A stretch of 64,000 bases of DNA from FEN-1297 sp963710735 (GCA_963710735.1 CAVQBN010000012.1:124001-188000); one strand, 5' to 3'; counted from the stretch's first letter, positions 9,222 to 18,594 are shown. The notes: a model not told the origin generated them from the letters alone. A program made the numbers and translations.

Positions 9222-10229
9222 TTATAAATCCCATTCTCCCGGAAAGAAAGAATTTTCAAAAATATCTTTTGCTTCTTTTAATAATTGGTTATAATCTTTC
9301 TTTACATCGTATCGTTCAGAAATGTGAAATAAAATTAGTTTGTTTATTCCTGCTCTCTTTGCAATTTTTGCACTTTGTCGGGCGGTAAGATGAAAATTTT
9401 TTTCAGCTAATTTTAAATCAGAAGTTGAATACTGACTCTCACATACAATGGTATTACATCCTTTAACTAATTTTATTGCTCTTGCACTTGATTTCTTATC
9501 GAAGATAAAATCTGTAAGATAGGCAATGCTGTCTCCTTCATGAATTTTAATCAATTTATTTCTCAATTCTTTTAAAGAGAATGTTTTATGATCAATTATA
9601 ACTTTCTTGTTTGAGTTAATTGACAAATCTTTAACCTTTTCCAGCCATGGCCCGGATGGTAACCCAGTTTCCTTTAAAAGAGATTTATCAATATTTATAG
9701 TTGGTTTTTCATCTATTCTATATGCAATAGAAGGAATAATGTGATTTAATTCAGCAATAGAAATTTTGAAATTTTCGTTTTCAAAAATATAAGTTCTAAA
9801 CTCCTTCCTGTTCTTACGATGTTTTCTGGAAAAACCTTCAGAAGTTAAAAATCTAGAAGTCGTGATGATATTATTGTCAATATCATTTATATCCCATTTG
9901 CCCGGGAGTTCGTTCACCAGGTTCCAGGTATAACCTCTAAGTCTATTGCTTATAGTTTTAGTTGTGCCTTTCGGTCCCCATACAATAACCGGTTTGGAAG
10001 AACGGTCATAGTTTCTGCGAAAGAAATAATCAAAACCAGCTGCGTGATCCAGATGGAGGTGAGAAAAGAATAAATGATCAATTGAACTGACATCCGAATA
10101 AGTTATTTCTTTCAGTAAATCTTCTCCGCAGTCAAAAAGTAATCGATACATCTTTGTACCTGAGTTGATCCAGACCATTAATGCATTATCATCTCCAGGT
10201 TTACCCAATATTTGATATTTTATACTCAT
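9222..10229 (-). CDS. RNase Z-like metallo-beta-lactamase-fold hydrolase
   Basis: A 335-residue metal-dependent hydrolase of the metallo-beta-lactamase superfamily. The metal site HxHxDH is visible as SHLHLDH (residues 57-62), with further probable ligands in the C-terminal third (CESQYS and LFHISERY). The segment HLTARQSAKIAKRAG resembles the C-terminal helix of RNase Z and related enzymes, so tRNA 3'-end processing or a related phosphodiesterase role is plausible. The insert between residues about 80 and 200 is longer and more divergent than in typical RNase Z, and I cannot identify the flexible-arm exosite, so I leave the gene unnamed. It is divergent from the Gfo/Idh/MocA gene. Confidence 0.82.
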   Translation of the reverse strand: MSIKYQILGKPGDDNALMVWINSGTKMYRLLFDCGEDLLKEITYSDVSSIDHLFFSHLHLDHAAGFDYFFRRNYDRSSKPVIVWGPKGTTKTISNRLRGYTWNLVNELPGKWDINDIDNNIITTSRFLTSEGFSRKHRKNRKEFRTYIFENENFKISIAELNHIIPSIAYRIDEKPTINIDKSLLKETGLPSGPWLEKVKDLSINSNKKVIIDHKTFSLKELRNKLIKIHEGDSIAYLTDFIFDKKSSARAIKLVKGCNTIVCESQYSTSDLKLAEKNFHLTARQSAKIAKRAGINKLILFHISERYDVKKDYNQLLKEAKDIFENSFFPGEWDL

Positions 10230-10333
10230 ATTAATTAAATTGAATTTAATCTAAAATAATAATATAAAAGATAAATTATTGAAAAGAATGAATATTTTGT
10301 GACTGAATAATTCAAGAGGAAAAGACAAGAGAT

Positions 10334-11386
10334 ATGAAAAAGAAAATAAATACTGCAATAGTTGGTTTCGGAATGTCAGGTGAATATTTTCACGCACCTT
10401 TTTTAAATGCTAATCCGGGTTTCAATTTAGTAAAAGTTGTGGAGCGTCATTCCGAAAGGTCAAAACAATTGTATCCTTATGTAAATGTTGTAAAAGATTT
10501 TGATAATATTCTGAATGATGATAAAATCGATTTAGTAATTATAAATACTCCCAATTCATTTCATTACGAAATGGGCAACCAAGCACTTTCTGCCGGCAAA
10601 CATGTAATTGTTGAAAAACCTTTTACACGAACTGTTAAAGAAGCAAAAGTATTGATTGAATTAGCTTCAAAGGAAAAGAAAATTTTAAGCGTTTTTCAAA
10701 ATAGAAGATGGGATGGTGATTTTTTAACTGTTAAAAAAATTATTGAAAATAAACTGCTCGGTGATCTGGTTGAATTTAGATCTCATTTTGATAGATATAG
10801 GAATTTTATAAAACCTAATACTTGGAAAGAAGAGGAGCTGCCGGATTCCGGACTTCTGTATGACATTGGGCCGCATTTAATTGATCAGGCGTTTTGCTTA
10901 TTCGGCGCACCCAAGTCTGTCTTTGCAGATCTTAGAATACAACGAAGAGGCAGCAAGATTATTGATAACTTTGAAATTATTCTAAACTATCCTAACCTAA
11001 AAGTAATATTGAACAGTGGATTTCTTTATAAGCAGCAATTAGTAAGATTTGCTTTATTCGGATCAAACGGATCCTTTATAAAGAGCGGGTTAGATCCTCA
11101 GGAAGATACTTTGAAGAAAGTAGGCTTTAAAAAGTCCGTCGAATGGGGGAGTGAACCTAAAGAACAGTGGGGCACACTAAATACTAGGTTAAACGGGCTA
11201 AATTTTAATGGTAAAATAGTAACTGAAACGGGTTGTTATGAAAAGTATTTTGAAAATATTTATGAAGCGATAACTAATCATAAGCAATTATTAGTAAAGC
11301 CGGAACAGGTGCTGGTTACCTCTCGCATTATTGAATTAGCCCTGAAAAGCAGTGCTGAAAAGAAAGTTATTAAATATAGTGATTAG
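10334..11386 (+). CDS. Gfo/Idh/MocA-family NAD(P)-dependent oxidoreductase
   Basis: A 350-residue cytosolic oxidoreductase. The N-terminal Rossmann fold has VGFGMSGEYFHAPFL (residues 9-23, dinucleotide-binding loop) and the family's EKPFTR motif near residue 95 with the catalytic-type lysine. The C-terminal alpha/beta domain has GPHLIDQAF, where the usual catalytic His lies. The F-H-A-P-F sequence after the glycine loop is typical of the YdgJ/YvaA/scyllo-inositol-dehydrogenase-like branch, but the substrate cannot be read from sequence. A Shine-Dalgarno AAGAGGAAAAGACAAGAG precedes the ATG. No sugar or inositol genes adjoin it. Confidence 0.93.
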   Translation: MKKKINTAIVGFGMSGEYFHAPFLNANPGFNLVKVVERHSERSKQLYPYVNVVKDFDNILNDDKIDLVIINTPNSFHYEMGNQALSAGKHVIVEKPFTRTVKEAKVLIELASKEKKILSVFQNRRWDGDFLTVKKIIENKLLGDLVEFRSHFDRYRNFIKPNTWKEEELPDSGLLYDIGPHLIDQAFCLFGAPKSVFADLRIQRRGSKIIDNFEIILNYPNLKVILNSGFLYKQQLVRFALFGSNGSFIKSGLDPQEDTLKKVGFKKSVEWGSEPKEQWGTLNTRLNGLNFNGKIVTETGCYEKYFENIYEAITNHKQLLVKPEQVLVTSRIIELALKSSAEKKVIKYSD

Positions 11387-11431
11387 TCGAAAATACGGCC
11401 AAGGTTTTATTTAAGGTTTCTGATGATGTTC

Positions 11432-12997
11432 TTAAAAAGGAAAATCTTCTTTGTAATCAATTTTCCCCTTTAATTTTATATCTTCTTTTTTCTTTGCATT
11501 CAAGTGAACAGGATTACCCTCGACATAAATTGACTTATATGGTTTGGTCGGACATGCATATTCACAAGCGCCGCAGCCTATACAATATTCATTTTTTATT
11601 TCGGGAATTTTAATATTTTCATAAGGCACCATAGTAACTGCTTTAGTCGGACAATGTTCTGCACAAGCGCCGCAATCGGTTTTTTCAGTAACCACAATAC
11701 AATTCTCTTTTATAAAATTAGCTTTCCCTAATTGTATTAATTTTTTCTTTTCCAGTTGTGTTGGAAGAATTGCACTGCTTGGGCAAACCTGGCTGCATAT
11801 AATGCATTCAAAATTGCAGAAACCTGCCTGGAAATTCATTGTCGGTTGAAGCATACCAAGAAAACCATATTCTAAAAAAGATGGCTGCAGTACTTGTGTC
11901 GGGCATGCACTAACACATAAATTACAAGCAGTACATGAATTTGTAAAATGATTAATACTGTATGATCCCGGAGGAGAAACCGGATACTTTTTCAAAATAG
12001 GAATAGTGCTGAGTTTCTTAGGTATTATTTTCTTTTGCGCAAATGATAAGCCGGCTGTTCCGATAATAAAAGTTATAATTTTAAAGATAAATTCTCTTTT
12101 CTCGTAATTAATTTCATTATTTGTCAAACGCATAATCTTTTTCAAATTGCTTTTACCGTAAGTTATTCCTTCTGAAGGGCACACAGTAAAACAATTATAA
12201 CAATCCACACATCGGCTGTAATCAACAACTTTATTCTTTTTATCTATACAGCCGGATTTGCAAACTCTTTCGCATAAATTGCAGCCGATACAATTTTCGG
12301 TATCTATTTTTATTTTATATAAGGAAAATTTGGAAAGCAAACCTAATAAACTCCCGACGGGACAAACTGTATTACAGAACAATCTTCCATGCTTAAAAGA
12401 CAACCAAAAAATTAAAATTAGAAATGAAAAGGGGAATAACATCAATAATAAATTTATACTTTTAATTTCTACAGGATAAATAGAATATATATCAAATTTA
12501 CTTAGGCTAAATGCAATCAGATTATTGATTCCGATGAGTAAAGGTTTAAATAATTGTGTGAAAATTCTTCCGAAATTACTATAAGGATCTAATAAATTTA
12601 TAATAAATAATGATCCGCTTAGAAAAAAAATTACTGCAATAATTAGAAAAGAATAACGCAGCAGATTATTTGCTTTTAATAGATGATAATATCTTTTTTT
12701 GTGAAATTTCTTCCCGAAGTATGAAATAATATCCTGAAGAGTACCAAGGGGGCAAATACTGGAACAATAAACTCTTCCGAACAAGAGGGTTAATAATATA
12801 ACGAAAATAAATCCGGCTGCTGTTATATCAAGGACATAGATAATTTTTATTAACGAAGGTAAAAACTGAAGATATGTTAAATAATTCGTATAGTGCGGAG
12901 AAATTAAATTGGAGAAATCAAGAAATAAAAAAGCCAATAAAACAAAAAATATTAAACTAACTATTACACGAATTTTTTTTAGATGAAATAATTTCAT
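11432..12997 (-). CDS. NapH-NapG-like membrane polyferredoxin fusion
   Basis: A 521-residue membrane iron-sulfur protein. The first 290 residues resemble NapH: about four membrane segments (roughly 10-28, 55-75, 112-133, 180-200), the paired cysteine motifs CSSICPLG (about 78) and CNTVCPVG (about 208), then CIGCNLC and CVDCYNCFTVCP clusters. The last 230 residues resemble NapG/MauM: CTACNLCVSACP, CNFECIICSQVCP, CGACAEHCP and CIGCGACEYACP. The join at about 300-325 (KREFIFKIITFIIGTAG) looks like a retained signal anchor of the NapG half. NapGH passes quinol electrons to periplasmic nitrate reductase, but no napA is present here. The gene lies downstream of the DUF362 gene, 53 bases away, and is probably co-transcribed with it. 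Its role as a quinol-linked electron conduit is inferred. Confidence 0.88.
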   Translation of the reverse strand: MKLFHLKKIRVIVSLIFFVLLAFLFLDFSNLISPHYTNYLTYLQFLPSLIKIIYVLDITAAGFIFVILLTLLFGRVYCSSICPLGTLQDIISYFGKKFHKKRYYHLLKANNLLRYSFLIIAVIFFLSGSLFIINLLDPYSNFGRIFTQLFKPLLIGINNLIAFSLSKFDIYSIYPVEIKSINLLLMLFPFSFLILIFWLSFKHGRLFCNTVCPVGSLLGLLSKFSLYKIKIDTENCIGCNLCERVCKSGCIDKKNKVVDYSRCVDCYNCFTVCPSEGITYGKSNLKKIMRLTNNEINYEKREFIFKIITFIIGTAGLSFAQKKIIPKKLSTIPILKKYPVSPPGSYSINHFTNSCTACNLCVSACPTQVLQPSFLEYGFLGMLQPTMNFQAGFCNFECIICSQVCPSSAILPTQLEKKKLIQLGKANFIKENCIVVTEKTDCGACAEHCPTKAVTMVPYENIKIPEIKNEYCIGCGACEYACPTKPYKSIYVEGNPVHLNAKKKEDIKLKGKIDYKEDFPF

Positions 12998-13050
12998 TTT
13001 TAATTGTGAACTCGGTTCCTTAGATAATCAAAGGAAACCGGAAGATACAT

Positions 13051-13971
13051 TTAAATGATTATTCTGTTTATTTTTAATTTTGTTAGATCTTTAGTCCCGG
13101 CTTTCATTTGATCTGCAATTTTAATGTATTGAACATCATCCGGATTTATGCCGAAAATTTTTGCCGCAGCAGAATCTGCAGCTACCATATCGGCTGAAAT
13201 AATTAAAGATTTCATTAATGAAAGATCATTTACAGAAGTACCCCTTGGTCCATTTCTCATCATCACATTATAAGCATCAACAATTGTTAAATCCGGCTTT
13301 TTGAATGTCGCAAAATCAGCAATACATTGATGAAGATTATTTTGATGCCAGTAACCTCTGTCCCACACGATTCCCATTAAATTTTTCATACTCGCTGTTA
13401 TTCTTCCGCCTCCATGGCTTTTCAAAACAGGAACATTTATAAAAACATCCGAGTCAAGAATTAATTCATGTACTTTTGCGTAAGATAGATTTTTACCTGA
13501 ATCTACTTTTACATCCTGATAGTAACCTTCACTTGCACCTGATACGACTTTAGCCCCGGCATCTTTTGCTGCTCTTTCTATCCCGCTGTTTGAATAACAT
13601 CTCGTCCAATTATCGCATGTATGATCAAATATATAAACTTCTTTTGCACCGGCTTCAAAACAATGTTTAATAATAATTGAAACTAATTTTGGATTTGTAT
13701 TTGCTGCTCTTTCCGGATTTACATCCCACCCAATGTTCGGTTTTACAACAACCTTTTGGCCCTTTTTGATAAAGCTTTTCATTCCGCCCAAAGATGATAT
13801 TGCTTTGTTAAACATGACATCAGGTTCGCCGCCTTTAACCGCTACTAAATCGTACGTGGTTTGTGAATATAATGATTTGGGAAAAATATTTGAGAAATTT
13901 CCGAATGTTATTGCTGAACCGGCAGCAATGGCAGCAAAAGTTCCTTTTTTAATAAAGTCTCTTCTATCCAT
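13051..13971 (-). CDS. Tat-exported DUF362 domain protein
   Basis: A 306-residue DUF362-family protein. The N terminus MDRRDFIKKGTFAAIAAG is a twin-arginine signal (RRDFIK followed by a small, hydrophobic helix), so it should fold in the cytoplasm with a cofactor and be exported. DUF362 features seen include VVVKPNIGWDVNPE, a NTNPKLV segment, VYIFDHTCD, and NVPVLKSHGGGRITASMKNLMG. The domain is of uncertain function and is often found fused or adjacent to ferredoxin modules; here the neighbour 53 bases downstream is a six-cluster polyferredoxin. I infer that the pair forms an extracytoplasmic redox unit. There is no Fe-S motif in this protein itself. Confidence 0.9.
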   Translation of the reverse strand: MDRRDFIKKGTFAAIAAGSAITFGNFSNIFPKSLYSQTTYDLVAVKGGEPDVMFNKAISSLGGMKSFIKKGQKVVVKPNIGWDVNPERAANTNPKLVSIIIKHCFEAGAKEVYIFDHTCDNWTRCYSNSGIERAAKDAGAKVVSGASEGYYQDVKVDSGKNLSYAKVHELILDSDVFINVPVLKSHGGGRITASMKNLMGIVWDRGYWHQNNLHQCIADFATFKKPDLTIVDAYNVMMRNGPRGTSVNDLSLMKSLIISADMVAADSAAAKIFGINPDDVQYIKIADQMKAGTKDLTKLKINRIII

Positions 13972-14140
13972 ATTAACCCCTAAAAAATTTAATTAAATGA
14001 AATGAGATCTAAATTTTTGCTGGATTCCCTTTTGTATAATTATAATCATTTATAATTAGTAGAAAAATACAATTTTGTTTACAAAGAGACAAAAGAGTTT
14101 TATATTAGAGAAAAAAATTAAAAATAGAATGGATTTGAAT

Positions 14141-14662
14141 ATGGAAAACGTTTTAGCTTTAGAAAAGAAAAAGGTTTTAGTTAAAAATTCAGTTTTAGAT
14201 CTATTTGCTGTTGCCTTTATTTATTTAGTCCCAACTGTTTCACATTTATTCAGCTATCCATTTTATATTTTTGATCCCATGAGAATGATGCTTATTCTCG
14301 CTGTTGCACATTCTACCAAACGAAATACCTTTCTATTAGCTCTTACACTTCCTTTGATCTCATTTATAATTTCTGCTCACCCTGTTTTCTTAAAAGCATT
14401 ATTGATGACAGGAGAACTGACAATAAATGTATTCTTCTTTTACCTATTACAGAAAAAATTCTCCACAACTTTACTTTCAATGTTCGCAAGTATAATTATC
14501 GCAAAAGTATTTTATTACGCCGGTAAAGTATTATTAGTAAACTTTTCCTTTTTGAAAATGGATATTGTTTCAACTTCAATTCTGCTTCAATTAATTATGG
14601 CATCAGTTTTTAGTGTCTATGTTTATCTAATTTGGAAAAATAAAACGAAAAAAGCTTCATAG
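14141..14662 (+). CDS. Small integral membrane protein, S-component-like
   Basis: A membrane protein of about 173 residues with five or six predicted membrane helices beginning near LLDLFAVAFIYLVP. Features such as FDPMRMMLILAVAHSTKRNT and LTLPLISFIISAHPVFLKAL resemble the compact six-helix topology of ECF-transporter S components, but no A or T component is nearby, so this is only a topological guess. I chose ATG 14141, preceded by GGATTTGAAT; the frame is open further upstream (a TTG at 14075 and an ATG at 14129), and the true start is uncertain. It is divergent from the DUF362 gene. Confidence 0.7.
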   Translation: MENVLALEKKKVLVKNSVLDLFAVAFIYLVPTVSHLFSYPFYIFDPMRMMLILAVAHSTKRNTFLLALTLPLISFIISAHPVFLKALLMTGELTINVFFFYLLQKKFSTTLLSMFASIIIAKVFYYAGKVLLVNFSFLKMDIVSTSILLQLIMASVFSVYVYLIWKNKTKKAS

Positions 14663-14798
14663 AAATTGAGTGCCGAAGTTAATCTTGCGAATAATATTTT
14701 ATATCAAAATTATTACATTTTTATGTAAAATAAATTCTTTATTTTAAGAAAAAAATAAATATAAAATATTTTTTTAGTTTAAAAAATTGAGGATTGCA

Positions 14799-15776
14799 AT
14801 GACACCGCAGGAATTTAGAGAATTGACATACGGCTTTGAAACAAGCCGCGTTATCCTAACATCAATAGAGTTGAACATTTTTAGTGTAATCGGAAATAAT
14901 GAAAAAACTTGTGAAGAAATTTCAAAAGAATTATTAACTAATGAACGAGCAACAAATAGGTTGCTAAGCGTTTTATGCAGCATGGATCTTTTGGTAAAAA
15001 AGGAAGGTAAATTTTCTAATACAGATTTCTCTTTAAAGTATTTGGATAATAATAGCCCGGAATTTATGTCAGGGTTAATACACACAATAAACTTATGGGA
15101 TTCATGGAATACTTTAACGGATGCTGTAAGAAAGGGGGAATCAATTAGAACAAACATATATGAAGATCGCAAAGAAGATTGGATAAGGAATTTAATTGAA
15201 GCCATGCATTACAGGGCAAAGAAAAAGGCGCCGTCAGATATACTAAGCCTGGATTTAACAAATGTAACTAATGTTCTCGATTTAGGTGGTGGCTCCGGCG
15301 TTTATTCTATGGCCTTTGTAAAGGCTAAGGAAGATATAAAAGCAACAGTATTTGACCTTCCGAATGTTATTACATTGACAAAGCAATATATCCAGAAAAC
15401 TAATCTAAGTGATAAAATTAGTACAATGGAAGGAAATTATTTAACTGATAGTATTGGAAAGAAGTATGATTTAATTTTTTTATCTGCAATAATTCATAGT
15501 AATTCATTTGATGAAAATAAAAAACTGATAAAAAAATGTACTGCTGCTTTAAATCCTAAAGGGCAAATTGTTATTCAAGATTTTGTAATGTCTGAAGATA
15601 GAACATCTCCAACGCATGGTGCGTTCTTTGCACTAAACATGCTTGTAAATACTAAAGGGGGAGACACTTACACAGAATCTGAAATCAAATCATGGTTTAC
15701 TGATTCCGGGATTTCCAATATCATTAGAAAAGAGACAGCTCATGGTGTTACACAAATAATAGGTAGAAAAAGTTAG
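14799..15776 (+). CDS. Winged-helix plus SAM methyltransferase (acetylserotonin OMT-like)
   Basis: A 325-residue methyltransferase of the plant-type O-methyltransferase family (acetylserotonin OMT, CrtF and polyketide OMT relatives). Residues 1-85 form a winged-helix dimerisation domain (SRVILTSIELNIFSVIG, SKELLTNERATNRLLSVL). The catalytic half has the SAM motif VLDLGGGSGVYS, then TVFDLPNVI, and LIFLSAIIHSN before PKGQIVIQDF. Start ATG 14799 is preceded by TTGAGGA at good spacing; a TTG at 14787 is part of that ribosome site. The substrate is unknown. In anaerobes and phototrophs relatives act on carotenoids, quinones or small phenols, but no such pathway adjoins it. Confidence 0.88.
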   Translation: MTPQEFRELTYGFETSRVILTSIELNIFSVIGNNEKTCEEISKELLTNERATNRLLSVLCSMDLLVKKEGKFSNTDFSLKYLDNNSPEFMSGLIHTINLWDSWNTLTDAVRKGESIRTNIYEDRKEDWIRNLIEAMHYRAKKKAPSDILSLDLTNVTNVLDLGGGSGVYSMAFVKAKEDIKATVFDLPNVITLTKQYIQKTNLSDKISTMEGNYLTDSIGKKYDLIFLSAIIHSNSFDENKKLIKKCTAALNPKGQIVIQDFVMSEDRTSPTHGAFFALNMLVNTKGGDTYTESEIKSWFTDSGISNIIRKETAHGVTQIIGRKS

Positions 15777-15812
15777 TAATAATATTGAATGACTAAATTA
15801 ACTGTCTCTTTT
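15728..15812 (+). terminator. Inverted repeat spanning the methyltransferase stop codon
   Basis: AAAAGAGACAG (15728-15738, inside the coding region) and CTGTCTCTTTT (15802-15812) are perfect 11-base complements, with further T residues after the second arm. The 63-base loop contains the stop codon. It could be a long-loop terminator, but the arms may also pair only after translation ends. Confidence 0.3.
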
Positions 15813-15943
15813 TTAGTAGTACATGAGAAACTTTTAATACCTTATTGATAAAATTTAACCAGCATTATTCTGCAAATACAGAAACCTGAATAGAATATAA
15901 AATGATAGAATAAACAATTTCAAAAAGGCACATATCAATAATT

Positions 15944-16330
15944 TTATTGATAATTATTTAATAAAGTTGTATTAATTCCCTTCATAAACTCATTTTTATT
16001 CCATAGCTCTGATTTGAAAATTGCATTAGTTCCTCTCGTATTACCAATTTGATAAAGTGTAACAGCTGCCATTACCTTTGACGATTCAGATTTGTCACTG
16101 TTTAGTACGTTAATTAGCGCATCAACAACTTCTTCAAGTTTGTATTCACGCACTAAATTAATGGCGCTTGTTCTTAAGCCTTCATTATCAGACATTAAAG
16201 CCATAACTAAATTTGCAACTGCTTTATTCCCAATTTTTTCATGGTTATTAGCAATTTTTACCTGTGCCGCAGAAAATCTTCCAGCAACAAAAACCATAAC
16301 TATAATTATTAAACCAAAATACTTTTTCAT
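15944..16330 (-). CDS. Exported HEAT-repeat-like small protein
   Basis: A 128-residue exported protein with a clear signal peptide (KKYFGLIIIVMVFVAG, cleavage probably after SAA). The mature part contains two to three HEAT/PBS-lyase-like helical repeats: NLVMALMSDNEGLRTSAINL, VVDALINVLNSDKSESSK and VMAAVTLYQIGNTRGTNAIF. Such repeats form a curved scaffold for protein binding. Similar short exported HEAT proteins are common in this bacterial group, with no known role. It converges on the methyltransferase and is divergent from the small ferredoxin. Confidence 0.75.
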   Translation of the reverse strand: MKKYFGLIIIVMVFVAGRFSAAQVKIANNHEKIGNKAVANLVMALMSDNEGLRTSAINLVREYKLEEVVDALINVLNSDKSESSKVMAAVTLYQIGNTRGTNAIFKSELWNKNEFMKGINTTLLNNYQ

Positions 16331-16582
16331 TGTAAACCCCTTTCTATTTTCAAATGCTATTTAAGAAAATATTTTTATTAAGGATACAAAATATCCATGT
16401 GGGGTTGCAGAATTATTTTAATGGTTATATTTATAAGTGAAATTGCAAAAAAAAATTAAAAATGTTTGCAACCATTTTAAAATCCTATCATCTGATTGTA
16501 TTAAAATCCATTAGTCTAGTCGAATATTAAATGATTGGTGGTAAATATAATTTAACTGTGAATTCTAAAATGGAGCTAAATA

Positions 16583-16774
16583 ATGGTAGATATACTTTCA
16601 GATTATTGTCCGCAAAATCATCCGTGTCCTGTTGTAAATGTATGTCCAATGGGAGCAATTTCACAAAAAGATATCTTTAGTGCCCCTGAAGTGGATGAAG
16701 AACTTTGCACGGAATGCGGTGATTGCACTAATTATTGTAATGTGTTTAGAATAAGCAAACAAGAAGCCGTTTAA
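16583..16774 (+). CDS. Small 4Fe-4S ferredoxin-like protein
   Basis: A 63-residue iron-sulfur protein. The second cluster motif is regular (LCTECGDCTNYC, C-x2-C-x2-C-x3-C), although the residue after the last Cys is Asn instead of the usual Pro. The first half has C-x5-C-x5-C-P followed by MGAI (CPQNHPCPVVNVCPMGAI), an unusual spacing that together with the last Cys could hold a second 4Fe-4S cluster. TGGAG lies about 8 bases before the ATG, and a strong terminator follows, so it is monocistronic. It is probably a soluble electron carrier; its partner is unknown. Confidence 0.82.
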   Translation: MVDILSDYCPQNHPCPVVNVCPMGAISQKDIFSAPEVDEELCTECGDCTNYCNVFRISKQEAV

Positions 16775-16780
16775 TACTTG

Positions 16781-16797
16781 AGGGGCCATATGCCCCT
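16781..16797 (+). terminator. Rho-independent terminator of the ferredoxin gene
   Basis: AGGGGC, loop CATAT, GCCCCT, followed directly by TTAATTTT, seven bases after the ferredoxin stop codon. A compact GC-rich stem in very AT-rich surroundings makes this convincing. Confidence 0.8.
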
Positions 16798-16936
16798 TTA
16801 ATTTTAAACACAAAATAATCTTAAATCTTACCGGTTATATCTTAATTAGTATAAAGCTTATTAAGATTCTCGCCAAAATTGTATATTGTGTATTAAAATA
16901 TTCAAACACTCACAGAACTCATTTTAAGGATTTGAG

Positions 16937-18382
16937 ATGACTGATCTGCTAACTAAAGCATTTGACACGAAATCATTCAGAGAAACCGGGCATCTTTTAG
17001 TTGACATGCTCTCTGATTATCTGGACTTAAGTAAAACCGGAAAATCAGAATTACCCGTTCTTCCATACAAATCTCCTGAAGAAATGTTTTCGTTTTGGGA
17101 AAATGATTTTAATGTATCTGAAAAATCAGATATAAAAGAATATTTTAAAATTTTAATTGAAAATTCAATTCATCTTCATAATCCTAAATATTTAGGCCAT
17201 CAGGTTCCGCCTGTTCTTCCGGATGCTGCAATCGCAGATTTTTTAAGCTCATTTTTAAATAATGCGACAGGCGTTTATGAAATGGGCAGTGCAGGTATTG
17301 CCTTAGAGAGATTTGTAATTAAATTATTAGCCAAAACAATTGGCATGGAAAGCAGTGCTGATGGTATTTTAACTTCCGGAGGTACGCTGGGTAACTTAAC
17401 CGCTATGTTGGCAGTCCGCCAAATAAAATCTTCTAATAATATTTGGGCGGAAGGAATAAATCAAGAAGATACTCCGGCCTTTTTAGTTTCTGAAGAGTCT
17501 CATTATTCTGTTGAACGTGCAATTCATATAATGGGAATTGGAGATAAAGGGATAGTAAAAGTTCCGGTAAACAATAATCATAAAATGGATGTAAAAACTA
17601 TAGAAAAATATTACAAACAAGCCCTTGATGAAAACAAACATGTTATATGTTTAGTCGGAAATGCCTGTTCAACATCTTTAGGATTATTTGATCCGTTAAA
17701 TGAGATGGCAGACTTTTGCGAAGAACATAATTTATGGTTTCATGTAGATGCTGCTCACGGCGGGTCAGCCGCTTTTACTGAAAAATATAAAAAATTAGTT
17801 CACGGGATTGAACGTGCAGATTCAATAGTGATCGATTTTCATAAAATGTTAATGCAGCCATCTTTAGTAACAGCGGTTTTATTTAAAAATGATACACACT
17901 CATATCAAACTTTTTCGCAACAAGCTTCCTATCTATGGGATAGTAATGAAAAAGATTGGTATAACCTAGGCAAAAGAACTTTCGAGTGTACGAAGAATAC
18001 AATGAGTTTGAAAGTTTATACCACATTAAGAACTTATGGAACAAAATTATTTGATGAAAACGTTACTACGTTATTCGATTTAGGTCAAAAGTTTGCTGAT
18101 CTAATAGAACAACGAAACAATTTTGAACTGGCTGTACCTCCTGAAAGTAATATCGTTTGTTTTAGGTATAAAATAAAAGACGATGAGAAATTAAATGAAC
18201 TGAACAAAAAAGTTAGACAATTGTTAATTGAGGAAGGGCAGTTTTTTATAGTTCAAACTGAGATAAATAAAAAAATATTTCTTAGAACTTGCTTAATGAA
18301 TCCCTTCACGACCGAAAAAGTATTAATTTCGCTTTTAGATAGAATCGAGGAGATTACTCAAAAACTAATTCCTATTGACTAA
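16937..18382 (+). CDS. Group II PLP-dependent amino acid decarboxylase
   Basis: A 481-residue pyridoxal-phosphate enzyme of the aromatic-L-amino-acid/glutamate/diaminobutyrate decarboxylase family. The PLP lysine is in IDFHKML (Lys303), the PLP-nitrogen Asp in FHVDAAHGG (Asp271) and the ring-stacking His in EESHYS (His189). TSGGTLGNL (around 147) is the phosphate-binding segment. Substrate choice cannot be fixed; candidates are aromatic amino acids, 2,4-diaminobutyrate or aspartate. ATTTTAAGGATTTGAG precedes the ATG. It stands alone after a 160-base AT-rich spacer, so there is no operon clue to the amine made. Confidence 0.92.
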   Translation: MTDLLTKAFDTKSFRETGHLLVDMLSDYLDLSKTGKSELPVLPYKSPEEMFSFWENDFNVSEKSDIKEYFKILIENSIHLHNPKYLGHQVPPVLPDAAIADFLSSFLNNATGVYEMGSAGIALERFVIKLLAKTIGMESSADGILTSGGTLGNLTAMLAVRQIKSSNNIWAEGINQEDTPAFLVSEESHYSVERAIHIMGIGDKGIVKVPVNNNHKMDVKTIEKYYKQALDENKHVICLVGNACSTSLGLFDPLNEMADFCEEHNLWFHVDAAHGGSAAFTEKYKKLVHGIERADSIVIDFHKMLMQPSLVTAVLFKNDTHSYQTFSQQASYLWDSNEKDWYNLGKRTFECTKNTMSLKVYTTLRTYGTKLFDENVTTLFDLGQKFADLIEQRNNFELAVPPESNIVCFRYKIKDDEKLNELNKKVRQLLIEEGQFFIVQTEINKKIFLRTCLMNPFTTEKVLISLLDRIEEITQKLIPID

Positions 18383-18594
18383 AAATTGAGGAACAATAAT
18401 ACTTTTTACTTCAATTTTCATCAAAAAATGTGTAAAATTGTATTTAGTAAATCATGTTCTTCTCTTGATAAAAGCCACTCTCGTAAATATTTAAAAGTAA
18501 TAAATTGGTAATTATTTATTTAAACATATTTATAACAAAAGTAGAAGATTTATCATTTATAAAGTTATGAACGATAACATTTCTGTCGAGAAAA

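Noticed and set aside
18382..18418. AAAATTGA/TCAATTTT repeat after the decarboxylase
   Set aside because: Short AT-only arms and a 21-base loop; expected by chance at this composition.
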